Assembly: GCA_028551475.1 (NCBI GenBank)
Contig: CM052361.1
Span: 1,247,501-1,311,500, forward strand
Reading direction: 5' to 3'
DNA from: Casuarina equisetifolia
Lineage: Eukaryota; Streptophyta; Magnoliopsida; Fagales; Casuarinaceae
DNA length: 64,000 bases
The position numbers and the translations under genes are program-made. The notes beneath the pieces are model-generated. The model did not search any database and was not told where the DNA came from. It worked only from the letters and a program-made list of their open reading frames with translations. The number at the start of each line of letters is the position of its first letter. The first letter of the stretch is position 1. Below, piece by piece: positions 1-10,739 of this stretch.

Positions 1-1479
1 CTTAAGTCCTTTATTCATGCCATTTCTTGTCCTTTGCCCCTTTGGGTGGATACTATCAAGACTAAAATTCAAGAATGTTCAGAATTATGGGACTTAATGG
101 AGAAAGCGCAGAAGGGAAAGGCTGGTAAAGGTTGGGCATGAAGAGATGGACTTTTACTCTTTAAAAAATAGATTTATCTAAAAGATAGCTCGGAATTAAT
201 CCCCACTATCATTCAAGAAATGCATGCCGAATCCCATGAAGGAGTGCATAAAACGTGTGACAAAATCAGGCGGGTCTTTTTTTGGAATAAGCTGGAGCAA
301 AAAGTGAGGAATTGGGTTCGTGCTTGTCTTGTATGTCAAGCTAATAAATGGGAGAATACCCATCCTTGTAGATTACTTCACCCATTGCCCATTCCGACAG
401 ATACATGGACAGATCTCTCCATGGATTTTATGGAGGGGCTTTCGTTGAACAAAGGAAAAAATTCCATTTTTGTTGTTGTTGATCGGTTCTCCAAAATGGC
501 TCACTTTATGGCCATAATTCACCCTTATTCCGCAGCATCCATTGCCAAGATATTCTTCGAAAATGTCCTTAAGCTGTATGGTTTGCCTCAAACGGTAGTC
601 TGTGATCGAGATAAGGTGTTCACCAGTAATTTTTGGAAGGAGCTTTTTCAACTTCAAGGAACTTGGTTCAATCTCTCTACTGCATACCATCCCCAATCAA
701 ATGGTCAAACTGAAATAGTTAACAGATCGCTGGAGATGTACCTCAGCTGTTTTGCATGGGATCAATGTAAAGATTGGCTTCGCTGGTTATCCTGGGCCGA
801 ATATTGTTACAATACCAACAAACATAACTCAACCGGACTGACCCCGTATGAAATGGTATATGGGAAACCACCTCCCTCTCTCCTTAATTATGTTTAGGGT
901 TCCGCAAGAGTTGTAGCAGTTGACAAAAAGCTACGTGAAAGGGACGCGATGATCTTAAGGGTTCGTCAGCGTCTTCAAGAAAGCCGACAACGGATGAAGA
1001 TGAACTTTGACAAGAACAGAAAAGAAACAGAATTCACGGTGGGGGAATTTGTGTATTTACGTCTTCAGCCTTATCGGCATCTTTCGGTTGCTATGAGGAG
1101 GAATCTCAAACTTGCTCCCCGCTTTTATGGGCCTTTTGAAATCTTGCAGCACATGGGACCCATGGCTTATAAGTTACGTTTGCCCCCATCCTCACGCATT
1201 CACTCCACCTTTCATGTTTCCTTCCTAAAAAAGTGCGTGGGGCAACATGATGTAGTGCAACCCTCATTGCCAATTTCCATGGAAGACTCTAATAAGATAT
1301 TTCCAGCACCTCAAGCAATCTTGGAACAACGTGTCCGCCATAAAAAAGTTGAAGTCCTAGTGCACTGGGCGGGTTTATCTTTAGCGGATGCTACTTGGGA
1401 GTTGCTAGATGAGATACGTCTCTGCTTTCCAAAGCTGGACCTTGGGGACAAGGTCCCTTCTGAGGGGACGGCACTGTAA
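1..1479 (+). mobile_element. Ty3/gypsy chromovirus pol relic (integrase + chromodomain)
   Basis: This is the 3' part of a Ty3/gypsy polyprotein, cut by the window edge. One frame runs through the region but is broken by stops at 139-141, 169-171 and 895-897. From 220 it shows the HHCC zinc module (SHEGVH, then CLVC), the integrase core (DFMEGL; CDRDKVF; HPQSNGQTE, giving the D-D-E triad) and the PYEMVYG end of the core. After the third stop the same frame continues from 949 with the GPFEIL C-terminal integrase part and a chromodomain (VEVLVHWAGLSLADATWE). In the family, integrase inserts the cDNA and the chromodomain steers it to chromatin. The nonsense codons make it inactive. The clade is not assigned. 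Confidence 0.93.
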
Positions 1480-2057
1480 TGTGGGAGCAGAAGAGGGATT
1501 GCGCGAGCAAGTCTAAACATTTCTAGGCCTAGGCTAGCTCAGGTTGTCATTATTCCCGGTTTGTCCATCAAGAATAAAGCTAAACGTTAGTCCCTTATTC
1601 CTTAGAATATTCTAGAGATATTTATTCTATTGTAATTGTAATGAAGGGCTTTCATAAGCTTTTAATTAGTTTTACAGTAGTAACTGGTCTAATGAGTTAT
1701 AACTACAATATTATATCTTTATTTTTCTTCAATTTTGATGGAAGTTGGTTTTATAAGGCCAACTGTACTCATGGAGGAGGCAAAGGAGAATTTTAAATGA
1801 ATTTTCGTCATGTCTTCTTTTCTCTCTATCCATGTTCTTCACGTAAACAAGAAGAAAAAATTATCCCAAATTACCCAAAGCAATATGATGAAAATCAGGA
1901 CAGCATCCCTAACCAAAAGGCCCAAACAAAAGAATATCCTTTACAATATGGCACAAATTTGATGAAATCCAGGCATACCACCCACAGGACCATAAGTAAC
2001 CCATATTTGAGTAATATTTAAATAATTCTCTTTTTTACTAGTCTTGAAGTCACTAAG
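1480..2057. other. Possible 3' LTR remnant, otherwise no gene
   Basis: The stretch directly follows the stop of the chromodomain frame. A TGTGGGAG sequence right after the stop could be the start of a 3' LTR, but no second LTR lies in the window for comparison and no end could be fixed. The small plus-strand reading frame at 1797-2021 has no recognisable motif and is probably fortuitous. Confidence 0.35.
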
Positions 2058-2363
2058 TTATAGATCATAAACTTTAATGCTAAGGACGAAAGTCAGTTTA
2101 GGTATAGATCTCCCGCCATTCTTGAAAGGATTCATGAAGCCGTCTTCATTGTTCTTGATACATTTTCTGCCCAGTGAGCAGCTGCGAGCATCTTTATAAT
2201 TCATATGGATGGGATCCGACCGTATATCTTGCAGCTCCCTCTCAAGATGCTGAACTTTCCTTTCCAATTCACTAATAAGCTGTCTATGCTGGATCATAGT
2301 TGCCTCGCCTTTATCAACTAGCAGGCGCTTAACATACATCAAATGACTATAATTGGAGATCAA
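2058..2363 (-). CDS. Hypothetical ORF with a short coiled coil, probably a fragment
   Basis: A 101-residue reading frame that I do not recognise. Residues about 25-47 form a heptad-like charged stretch (ELERKVQHLERELQDI) compatible with a coiled coil. The C-terminal third is unremarkable. It starts beside a poly-pyrimidine tract (2390-2422) and has no visible splice partners. It could be an exon of a decayed coiled-coil gene or chance. The only positive evidence is the heptad pattern. Confidence 0.25.
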   Translation of the reverse strand: MISNYSHLMYVKRLLVDKGEATMIQHRQLISELERKVQHLERELQDIRSDPIHMNYKDARSCSLGRKCIKNNEDGFMNPFKNGGRSIPKLTFVLSIKVYDL

Positions 2364-2896
2364 CGGTGTGATTTCCCCCTTTCTTTCCTTTTTTTTTTTT
2401 CTTTCCTTTCTTTTTTTTTTTTAGATCATTTGGGTCTCGAATGATCAGGGCTTCAAGCCATGAATACCGTAAGTTAAAGGCTTCAAACACACTAATTTTT
2501 AACAGCTTATAATGATGAATTCTATGTTAGATTTTTTTAGTCTTCTTGGGTGTTTTTATGTTCACCAAGCTAAAGACGGCAAAGTACGTCTTCAATCCCC
2601 ATCGAATAACCCGTAAGAAAGCCTACGTTTAAGCGGCTCAAAAAAAAAAATGCTCGAACATTTAAAGTAGGATGAGTGTTGCCAAACATATCTTGAGATC
2701 AAGGACTCTGTTAGGCCCCAAGAAGGAGTTTTCTAAATCCAAATGTTGAAATTATAGAATAATCTATGAATAATATATTTCCAAACTCACTTTTTTAGGA
2801 ACAAAGAAATTTTACTAGAAATATTGTACATACAAATTGGAGATGAGAGATTGAGCATAAGTACATCGTTATAGTTCACAAGAAGAAGACATATAC
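2364..2896. other. Intergenic, nothing recognised
   Basis: AT-rich sequence with T-rich runs near 2390-2422. It includes the 3' flank of the DC1 gene, which is read leftward. No coding signal, RNA gene or mobile-element terminus was seen. Confidence 0.5.
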
Positions 2897-4663
2897 CTAA
2901 CTTTTATTTATTTTCTCTAAACAATCATAACCAACAAAATTTGGGTGAACATTAAACTTACATTCCTTACAATGTAGGGCCACCCCATTAAAATTAGAAC
3001 TGCAAGCATCACATGGAAGAGATTCCAATGTCTTCTCAACGAAAATAAGAAGATGTGGATGACCTTTATCTTCATAAGTTTTTCCAAACTTGATGTATGA
3101 ATATTTTCCTATAACGCATTGAAGATGAGCAGAAAAATCACATATTGTACAATAATAAAACCAAGATTTTGGATTTCTCTGTTTTTCGCAAATGAAACAA
3201 CAACATTCTTCAAAATCATCTTCAATGGTGTAGGTCATTTTAAGAGGATGAAGATCAAACTTACAACTAACTTCCAAAGGAAAAGTTGCACATCCCGAGC
3301 ATAAGAAAAAATTGCAAGCAGAGCATGAAAGTTCACATGATCTTTCACAAGAGTTGCATTTTGAATGAATTCCTAGAAGGAGGGGGTGTTGGTGTCCCTC
3401 GTGAAGAAGTGTACCTTGAATTATAAAGCACTGAAGGTCCATCGTAAATTTGTCATCTTCACGTTCGTAGGCGAATCCATGCCGATATCGTCTACAAGCA
3501 TCACAACGGAATAAATCACCCGGGGGCAACAAGGTAAAATTGCGTCGCATCCCTCCGTAAAAAGCATTTTGTGGTAGATTAGCACATAGGCCATGCAGAA
3601 AAAAGTTACAATGCATGCAACTATAGAAGGGAACTGAAATTAGTTGCATACAACCATCACAAACCTCATCAATCATGACCTCCTTAGAGTGAAGAATTAA
3701 CTCATGTTGATGATTAAAACCTTTGATAGTCCCATCCAATTTACTTTTGATTAACTGTCGATTAAAATCATTGATTATATGAGTTACGTAGCCATGGTAT
3801 TCGATGGGCAATAACCTGGTAATTGCATCCCTATCCTCCATTACTTCACGGTCTCTTCCGCATCTCAAGTGGACAGCGTACCTACATTCCGCACAAAAAT
3901 AAGAGCCACACTTTGTATTCACCTTTTCAGAACATAGCTTACATGCTATGTCGACATGTTCCTCTTCTTCCTGCTCCTCCTGCTCCTCTACACCATGAGC
4001 AGAATTTGTGAGCCTGAGGGAGTGAGGGTGATATGAGATTTTGATAGTACGAGAGAACCAAGCACATTCTGAGTGAATCATGAGTAGACATAAACTACAA
4101 ATGCATCCGTTGCCCTTGCCTTCCTCGCCGCAGAAGTTGCAAGTAAACAGAATTTGTTCCACCAATGGAATGAAAGCATGGTTGTCACAAGCATTCTTCT
4201 TCACTCGCCAGCGAGAGGCGCATTGGATGTCCAGCTTGAAATTGCATTCAGTACAACCGTATAAGCTGCACCTATGGCAAGATTTACCGCAAGCATAACA
4301 ATAAGCATAACGGGATGGCCAAAGGAGTTCAAGAGAGTGGGCTGGGTGCAAGGGATGTGTAATATTCTCTTCTAGTGATCCGCATGATTCATGGCAAAGG
4401 AAGTCGCACACAGGACATTTGAAGCCCCGACCCGACAACAGTCCCCCGCAAATTGGGCAAAGAGCTCCCTCGCCTGCTTCAATCTTCAGATCTTCCACAG
4501 ACTTCACTTCATGACGACGGTGCCTTTCGATTTTGATTGTTGTCTCGCTTGTCTGCAGCTTCATCCCCGTCTCCATCGTGACTCCTTGTGTGATTCTCGG
4601 GGGTATAGAATTTTCTTTTGTTGGGGTCTTTGAGGCAGTCGGGGCTTCAGGTAATGTGGGCAA
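2897..4663 (-). CDS. DC1 (cysteine/histidine-rich C1) domain protein
   Basis: An intronless 588-residue protein made of serial plant DC1 zinc-binding modules. After a low-complexity N terminus (about 1-65) come a CPIC..CPVC..CHESC finger (69-94) and modules near 103-149, 162-200, 212-268, 318-360, 427-458, 470-516 and 535-577. Each follows an H-x-H...C-x2-C...C-x2-C...H-x2-C layout. An acidic Glu-rich linker lies at 226-236. Plant DC1 proteins are a large family, often linked to stress or hormone responses, with diacylglycerol binding unproven; the exact role here is unknown. The last module ends NVHPNF where the family has a Cys, so one zinc ligand (position 576) is Phe. The first ATG of the open frame was chosen; an in-frame Met30 is an alternative. 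Confidence 0.9.
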   Translation of the reverse strand: MPTLPEAPTASKTPTKENSIPPRITQGVTMETGMKLQTSETTIKIERHRRHEVKSVEDLKIEAGEGALCPICGGLLSGRGFKCPVCDFLCHESCGSLEENITHPLHPAHSLELLWPSRYAYCYACGKSCHRCSLYGCTECNFKLDIQCASRWRVKKNACDNHAFIPLVEQILFTCNFCGEEGKGNGCICSLCLLMIHSECAWFSRTIKISYHPHSLRLTNSAHGVEEQEEQEEEEHVDIACKLCSEKVNTKCGSYFCAECRYAVHLRCGRDREVMEDRDAITRLLPIEYHGYVTHIINDFNRQLIKSKLDGTIKGFNHQHELILHSKEVMIDEVCDGCMQLISVPFYSCMHCNFFLHGLCANLPQNAFYGGMRRNFTLLPPGDLFRCDACRRYRHGFAYEREDDKFTMDLQCFIIQGTLLHEGHQHPLLLGIHSKCNSCERSCELSCSACNFFLCSGCATFPLEVSCKFDLHPLKMTYTIEDDFEECCCFICEKQRNPKSWFYYCTICDFSAHLQCVIGKYSYIKFGKTYEDKGHPHLLIFVEKTLESLPCDACSSNFNGVALHCKECKFNVHPNFVGYDCLEKINKS

Positions 4664-4756
4664 GGTATTTGTTTCTTAGTTCCAGACGCCCAGAATGGTT
4701 CTCTATTTACAGCTCTCAACCCTTTGTGGATTCCTTTCTTCTTCCCCGCGTACCTC

Positions 4757-4760
<4 letters not shown>

Positions 4761-4809
<49 letters not shown>

Positions 4810-4860
4810 TCTCTCTCTCACTCTCTCTCTCTCTTTCAGACACACACACACACACACACA
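4761..4860. repeat. (CT)n / (CA)n compound microsatellite
   Basis: About 75 bases of CT repeats with rare interruptions run directly into about 22 bases of CA repeats. The tract lies about 100-200 bases upstream of the DC1 start codon, so in the mRNA sense it is a (TG)n(GA)n tract in the leader or promoter. GA-rich leaders are common in plants. Reading frames predicted across it are artefacts of the repeat. Confidence 0.95.
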
Positions 4861-7003
4861 GAGTTCCACAGCTTTCTAATTCTTATCCTCTTTTCAAAGG
4901 TTTAAAGCTTCAAGCTTCAAAAAAAGAAGCATAACGCGCCCACCGAATCCTTGAAAGCAAGAAAATTGTTCGCTCGACCCTCAAACACGCAATCTTCTGT
5001 GATTCTTTTCATTTGGCTTCCCTTGCTCACTCTAACACTCTCTCTCTCTTCCTCTGCTACTTTATTCCTTTCCTTTTTCCACTTCATGCTCCAAGAATGG
5101 ATGAAATGAAGAATCCTGCTATCAGAAGAAGCCCACATACCAGCACAAAGCCGTTGGCATCCTTGAAAAGTAGAGAAATTGTCTTATCAAGCTTCAACCA
5201 TCCTCCTTCACTTTCTTGCTCGCGTAATCGATTGTGATTCTTTTCTTCTTCTTCTTCTTCTTCTTCTTCCCATTTCCCATCTCTCTCTCTCTCTCTCTCC
5301 CTCCCTCCGTTTTCTTGCTGATTTCTTCTTTTCCTTCTTTCAGGGCCTTTGTAATTCTATTCCCATTTTCCTTCCTTTTTCTCTTCTCCTTTGGCACGCA
5401 ATCCTTAATTTTGATACTTTTCTACTGCTTCCCCCCCTTTCTCTTTTCTCTACTTACATTCTTTTCCTCCTTTGAAGCGTCATAGGATTCTCTTCTTCTA
5501 CTTCTTTTCCTTGACAAGATTCGTTAAAAGTAAGAAGATTGTCTGTTCAAGGCTTAAATACACGCCGTCCTCCCCGGATTCTTTCCTTCTTCTCTTTTTC
5601 TTCTTTTTTAAAAAGTAAATTATATAATTAAAATTAAAATTAAAATTAAAATTAAAATTAAAATTAAAATACAAAAACACACGGTATATTGCAATATTAC
5701 AAAAGTTAAAGATTCTTCTTCTCTTTTTCTCCCACTCCTTCTTTTTTGAATTAACATATTCCTCTATTCGAGGCACTAGAAGCCGCGTAAACACAATAGG
5801 ACACGCTTGTGAAACAAGGATAAAATCTTACAACTATGTTTGACGAAGAAAAATCGGGTTTTAACCAGCCTGTGGACAAAAACTTGTCAGGATTTTAAGC
5901 AATGTATTTGGACTTCAATGTCATGGGCCCAGTGGAAGTCTGAGGCCGCCCCAAATTAAGTGTGGTGATAATTGTTCTACATTGGACATATAAATGAAAT
6001 CTTTTTAATATTAGTAAGAGGTTTGACTATTCTACCTAATAGATTAACATCTTAGATTGAAACTCAATTCCATGACAGAATCGTATTAGAGCAACTTACT
6101 CTAACTCCATTGTCATCCCCAAATCTCCAGAGTGAGTAGGCAGGAGGGTTTTCAAATTGTCAAGGACAGTCACAATAAGGGAAATGTGAGCACATCCAGT
6201 GTGAAAAAAAAGTCATGAGCCTAATAGAATTAATAAGCCTAGCTCAATTATTATGGAGAAGATGGTGACATTTGTCCACATTATATAATAATAAAGAAAT
6301 CTTGTAACTTATAATGAGTTTGGTTACTCTACTTAATAGGTTAATCTTAAGTTGAAATCCAATCTTACCATGTTGAGCCAGTTACACCAAAATCAGAATA
6401 AATAACATAAAAAGGCGCGGTGCACCGTTGCAAAGAAACATTGGAATGAAGATCCTAAAACCAATAGGCCCAATTGGTCCAGTCACATTAGAAGACATTT
6501 TTTTAACAGCTCACGAGCGTAGCCCAATGGCTCAATCAACGGCACTGTATGGGTGGGGAATAAGCTTAAGCTCCTCACACCAGACCAATCATATGGTGCA
6601 CCTATGGTGTTGGGGGGTTGGCCCTCCGCAGGTCCAATTAACTTGCATGGATAACATAGTAGAAGATAATTAACTGTTTTCTTTTCTTCAAAACATTTTA
6701 AGCCTTCTTCAATTAAAGTCAAGTCAAAAATATCTTTTACATTAGTACAATATTTTGACAATTGAATCAACTATAATAAGCTTATTCACAATTCTTTAGG
6801 ATCTTTATATTATACTCTGAAAATATTAGATATGTTAATCAATGCACAAACTCAACAGCATATGAATTATTAATTATTATTCTTTTAGAATTTATAAATC
6901 ATTGGATACTCCATTCCGATGATGCAGTAATCAAGTTATGTTTCAAATTGTTGGTTCAGCCAGTGGATTTGTCGTAGATGCTACCTATTTTAATAAAGCC
7001 ATT
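4861..7003. other. Intergenic: microsatellites and weak repeat traces
   Basis: No supported gene. Pyrimidine-rich DNA runs to about 5500. From 5998 and again from 6298 a diverged roughly 80-bp segment recurs (both have 'cta.ttaatagattaa'-like cores), suggesting an old repeat. At 6515-6640 a short stretch resembles the tRNA-derived head of a plant SINE but lacks a convincing B box. Confidence 0.5.
5625..5670. repeat. (TTAAAA)n hexanucleotide microsatellite
   Basis: About seven tandem copies of an ATTAAA-type hexamer in intergenic DNA. A (TTC)n tract (about 5243-5270) followed by CT repeats (5281-5305) lies just to the left. Confidence 0.9.
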
Positions 7004-7156
7004 TCGATCGACCCTGTCATGTGCCTACAGCCATTTCTTGATGTGATTTGGTCCGAGGAAACTGGTGCACCAATCATTGGCCTCGCTCTGTCAGCTATCT
7101 TCAAGACTTTAACTCTCGATGTGATTGACCAAAACACTGTAGTTGATGCTGTCACA
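7004..7156 (+). pseudogene. GNOM-type ARF-GEF exon relic
   Basis: About 50 residues (LQPFLDVIWSEETGAP, then TLTLDVIDQNTVVDAVT) match what I recall of the N-terminal DCB region of plant GNOM-like Sec7 ARF guanine-nucleotide exchange factors. Those proteins activate ARF GTPases in endosomal trafficking. The residues usually found between DQNT and VVDAVT are missing (an internal deletion), and similarity stops after this point. Neither the Sec7 domain nor the remaining ~1,400 residues are nearby. The surrounding open frame (6938-7345) is therefore mostly non-homologous, and this is a dead fragment of a duplicated gene. Confidence 0.7.
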
Positions 7157-7528
7157 AACCTGCTTACTTGTTATGATAGTACCTACTTTGTTCATGTCAA
7201 TCCATCGTCCTTTTTGCCCGTTGGTTGGCTTAGTAATGAGTATGCGTTGGGGACTCAACAAGTGAGAATGGAAGCATGGCTTCTGATCATGATGGTCAAC
7301 CATTATGCTCCCACAGGTCCCCAAATCAAATTGTATAGCATTTGAGGAAGATGTGCTTCTTTTTTGCATTGTGTGTTTGAGGACGACAGGAGCCAAGAAA
7401 ATCAAACGAAATTTACGATCTGTCATTCCTCAAGCCAGAGAACGCCCAAGCGAAGAAATTGTGAAAACAGAAGAGAAGAAATGCAACGATACAAGACTAA
7501 TCAGCTAAACCATAAATATTTGTATAAT

Positions 7529-8518
7529 TTAAAAATCTTCATCTAGCTTGAAAACGTGGGTATCTGCACTGCCGTTGATGCTGGACATAACGGAAGCCTT
7601 TTGGTACTCTCCAACTCTCTTCTCAAAGAAATTGGTCTTCCCTTGCAATGAGATCAGCTCCATCCAATCGAAAGGATTCTGCACAGAATAGATCTTGTCG
7701 TATCCCAACGAACACAGCAGTCTATCCGCCACAAATTCGATGTATTGACTCATCAAAACGCCGTTCATCCCCACCAATGCGCACGGCAGCGCGTCACAGA
7801 CGAACTCCCTTTCAATGTCCACCGCATCCCGGACGATTGCCTTCACACGTTCTTCGCTCAGCTTCGTTTTCAGCAAGGAGTATAAAAGACAGGCAAAGTC
7901 GCAGTGGAGGCCCTCGTCTCGCGAGATAAGTTCGTTGGAGAAGGTCAAACCTGGCATCAGCCCGCGCTTTTTGAGCCAAAATATGGCACAGAAACTTCCG
8001 GAGAAGAAAATCCCCTCCACGCAGGCGAAAGCCACGATTCTCTCCGCAAATGACTCGGAGCCATCGATCCAGCGGAGGGCCCACTGAGCCTTCTTAGCCA
8101 CACAAGGGATGGTCTCGATGGCGTGGAACAGGCGGTTCTTCTCGGCCGAATCCTTGATGTAGGTCTCCAGCAAGAGGCTGTACATCTCGGAGTGGATGTT
8201 CTCTATGGCAATCTGGAAGCCATAGAACGCGCGCGCCTCCGCAACCTGAACCTCCTTCATGAAACGCCCGGCGAGGTTCTCCAAAACAATGCCGTCGGAT
8301 GCCGCGAAGAAGGCGAGCACGTGAGTGATGAAATGACGCTCGTCGGCGGTTAGGTTTTCCCAGTGGCGGACATCCTGGCAGAGGTCAACCTCCTCAGCAG
8401 TCCAGAACGAGGCCTCCGCCTTCTTGTACATCTCCCAGATCTCCGGGTACTGGATGGGAAACATACAGAACCGGTCGGGATTCTCAGCGAGCAGTGGCTC
8501 CTCGGGTAAGGCCGGCAT
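7529..8518 (-). CDS. RNR2: Ribonucleoside-diphosphate reductase small subunit (R2)
   Basis: An intact, intronless 329-residue class I ribonucleotide reductase R2 protein, the usual plant length. With the R1 subunit it converts NDPs to dNDPs for DNA synthesis, in the cytosol and nucleus. The diiron ligands are visible: Asp75 (ASDGI), Glu106 and His109 (IENIHSE), Glu168 (VEGIFFSGS), Glu202 and His205 (RDEGLH). The radical Tyr is Tyr113 (EMYSLL). The C-terminal tail FKLDEDF is the R1-docking peptide. The start codon agrees with the conserved [14 protein letters not shown] opening. Arabidopsis TSO2 is the best-known member of this type. The promoter motifs (separate entries) fit S-phase expression. 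Confidence 0.97.
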   Translation of the reverse strand: MPALPEEPLLAENPDRFCMFPIQYPEIWEMYKKAEASFWTAEEVDLCQDVRHWENLTADERHFITHVLAFFAASDGIVLENLAGRFMKEVQVAEARAFYGFQIAIENIHSEMYSLLLETYIKDSAEKNRLFHAIETIPCVAKKAQWALRWIDGSESFAERIVAFACVEGIFFSGSFCAIFWLKKRGLMPGLTFSNELISRDEGLHCDFACLLYSLLKTKLSEERVKAIVRDAVDIEREFVCDALPCALVGMNGVLMSQYIEFVADRLLCSLGYDKIYSVQNPFDWMELISLQGKTNFFEKRVGEYQKASVMSSINGSADTHVFKLDEDF

Positions 8519-8600
8519 CTTCTTGATCTTCTAGGAATCTAAAAGGAAAAAAACTAGGGATTTCTGGTTTTGGATGCTCAGAATTTGCAGGAAACTGGTG

Positions 8601-8610
8601 GATTTTTATA
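8601..8610 (-). promoter_or_regulatory. Probable TATA box of the R2 gene
   Basis: On the minus strand this reads TATAAAAATC, about 90 bases upstream of the R2 start codon. It predicts a transcription start near 8575 and a leader of about 55 bases. Confidence 0.6.
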
Positions 8611-8731
8611 GGGAGAGGAGGAAGGAGGGATTTGAAATCGAGAGAGGGCGGGGAGTTTGAAATTTTTTGTCCGAAGCTTGCGCGAGAATGAACCTGTGCG
8701 AATGGTATATTCCCTTTACAGCGAAGCTTGC

Positions 8732-9020
8732 GCGGGAAGGGATCTTGGGGGAAGGGTGTTTCGGGGTTTTCGCACGTTTTTGTATGAAGGGGGGTCCAAA
8801 AGTCAAATTTAGAAGAACCTCTGCAATTTTCATATCTGCCAAACTTAGCCTTGAATGCCGTTAGAATTACGTGACAAAACGTGGATTTAGTAGGCAAATA
8901 GGGCAAAAAGGGGAAGGGCATTGATTGAAAAGAGGATCCAGTAGTTATGGCGAGAATAAACATTTGGCGAAGCTTGAGGGGGAAGCCTTTTGTGGTCGTG
9001 GCGGGAACATGTTTTGGCGC
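8732..9020 (-). promoter_or_regulatory. Cluster of E2F-like motifs upstream of R2
   Basis: Three matches to the plant E2F consensus (TTTSSCGS or its variants) lie upstream of the R2 gene: GCGGGAA at 8732-8738, GCGGGAA at 9001-9007 and TTTGGCGC at 9013-9020. Two sit within 20 bases of each other. E2F control of ribonucleotide reductase at the G1/S transition is established in tobacco and Arabidopsis. A related GAAGCTTGCGCG motif occurs at about 8673 and 8723. Function here is inferred from position and motif only. Confidence 0.55.
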
Positions 9021-9134
9021 GGGCTTTTGAAGTGCCACATTGATTGCAAGGAAAGCAGCACGTAGTTTTGACAACGAATGGTGGGTGCATAGTTTGTTCC
9101 CATTGATTAGCATGGATCCCACGAAAGAGTACAC

Positions 9135-10739
9135 CTGATTTGATTTTATTTATTTTTTGAATATATGTTAGGCATCATAATCTGATGATTCTTAGTTATT
9201 GCCAGAGAAGGAAAATAAATTAAAGGTTAACCATATATAGTCTCCAAGTTTAGCAGGAAAATACTCTTAGAACTAGCGAATTCGTGAGGACCAAGGCCAT
9301 GGACGGCAAAATAGCAGTAAAAGCATACATCAATCATAAACCACAATCAATGGATACAGAAAATCTTCGAAAGATTGCAATGACTCGCTTCACATGTAAT
9401 AATTTCTTTGGAAGCGGGGAAACAGCTTTTGGCAACAATAAAATCCTTGCCTAATTGAACAAATGCAAGACCTTATTATGTATAATGAAGCAACCAATAT
9501 TATGGGTTTCATGTTTTCTGAGAAGTCTATTGTGCTACGGATGGATTAACTGATCTAGGCAATAACATTCAATGAGTACTACTACTTGAAATGGAAGCGT
9601 CTTTTCCAATTTTTGTGTATGGTGCATATAAACAGGACGAGTCGGAGCTAGGGAAATATAGGCCACCTTTAACTTGCTTTCTAGTAGTTATCTTTTTTGT
9701 ATGCTAGAACATTGACCAGACAATAGGCTAGTATAGGGTTATTTTGTTGTGTTCCTTGCCTTTGGTTTGTGTAAATTGGCAAGCTTGGTTTATATGCAAC
9801 TTGCCTTATTATAAAATACATGATGCAGATACCGTCCCTGCTTATATAAAATATATATATAACAAAGACAACATTATCCATTGAGTATATAGAAAATAAA
9901 TATAAGTGTAAAGTGATCATGACTTTGCTATTTACGATGTTTTTACGTAAGGCATAGTTGATTGAGTTTATCCGCTCCATTAGGTCCAAAACTACGACTT
10001 TCGCTTGCACACAGTTTTCTCGTCCCTGTCAACCCCACTTTCTCGAAAACCAAATAAATTCTGTGTACAGAAATACTTCCATCAGAAATCAAGACCGGGA
10101 AGAGAACGAAAACGCTTCGACTGTACAATTTCGCTTCCGACGCCATTTTTTTCCTGCCTTCCAGGCTCCGGAAAGATTACACAGCAGTCAGCCAGTAAGA
10201 AGGTTCGAGGATCAGAGGAAATAAAGGCGTCCCTAGAAGTACTTTCACCGGAGGCTCTGGATTCGCCGGTGGCCCACCGTTTGGACTTCCATGAAGCTCT
10301 CTCTATATGATTCTGGAGAGCTTTAGGTATTCTCTTTAAAGCTCCTATTATCACCACCAATGGGTGAACCTTTTAGAGAGAGGACTCCCTCCGACCTTTA
10401 TCACATAAATCTCATTGTCGTTAATGCTTGATTATTGCGTGTGTTTGCCGCACAATCGTATTAATCTCCCAACATTTAACTTGGGGAAACAAACCAAGGC
10501 AGGATGAAACATTACAGCTCTCTCACAGGAAACACCTATGTTGCTCCCAAAATAGAGCTGCTCAGCCAGAATTCAGTGAAGAAAAAAGTATATTTTTCAT
10601 GTACAAGATGACTCTTTGTTACTTATTATCAACTACATTAGGATAAACATTACCAGAGTACGAAAAAAAAGGTAATGGATAATGGGTCAGCTGTGATGCT
10701 TGAAGCCTGAATACAACCAAATGGAGCCAACCGCCTGAC
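9135..10739. other. Intergenic; one unrecognised ORF at 10005-10310 (+)
   Basis: Mostly AT-rich DNA between the R2 promoter and the 3' end of TOM20. GC content rises at 9958-10310, where two overlapping plus-strand frames of 88 and 101 codons are open. The longer ends in a mixed-composition peptide (VLSPEALDSPVAHRLDF). I recognise no domain and see no clear splice partners, so it may be a gene relic or non-coding. Nothing else was seen. Confidence 0.35.

Noticed and set aside
4561-5485. Several Ser/Leu- or Arg/Glu-rich reading frames
   Set aside because: They are produced by CT, CA and TTC microsatellites upstream of the DC1 gene.
6515-6640. tRNA-derived SINE or tRNA gene
   Set aside because: A box-A-like GTAGCCCAATGG is present but no convincing box B, cloverleaf or tail was found.
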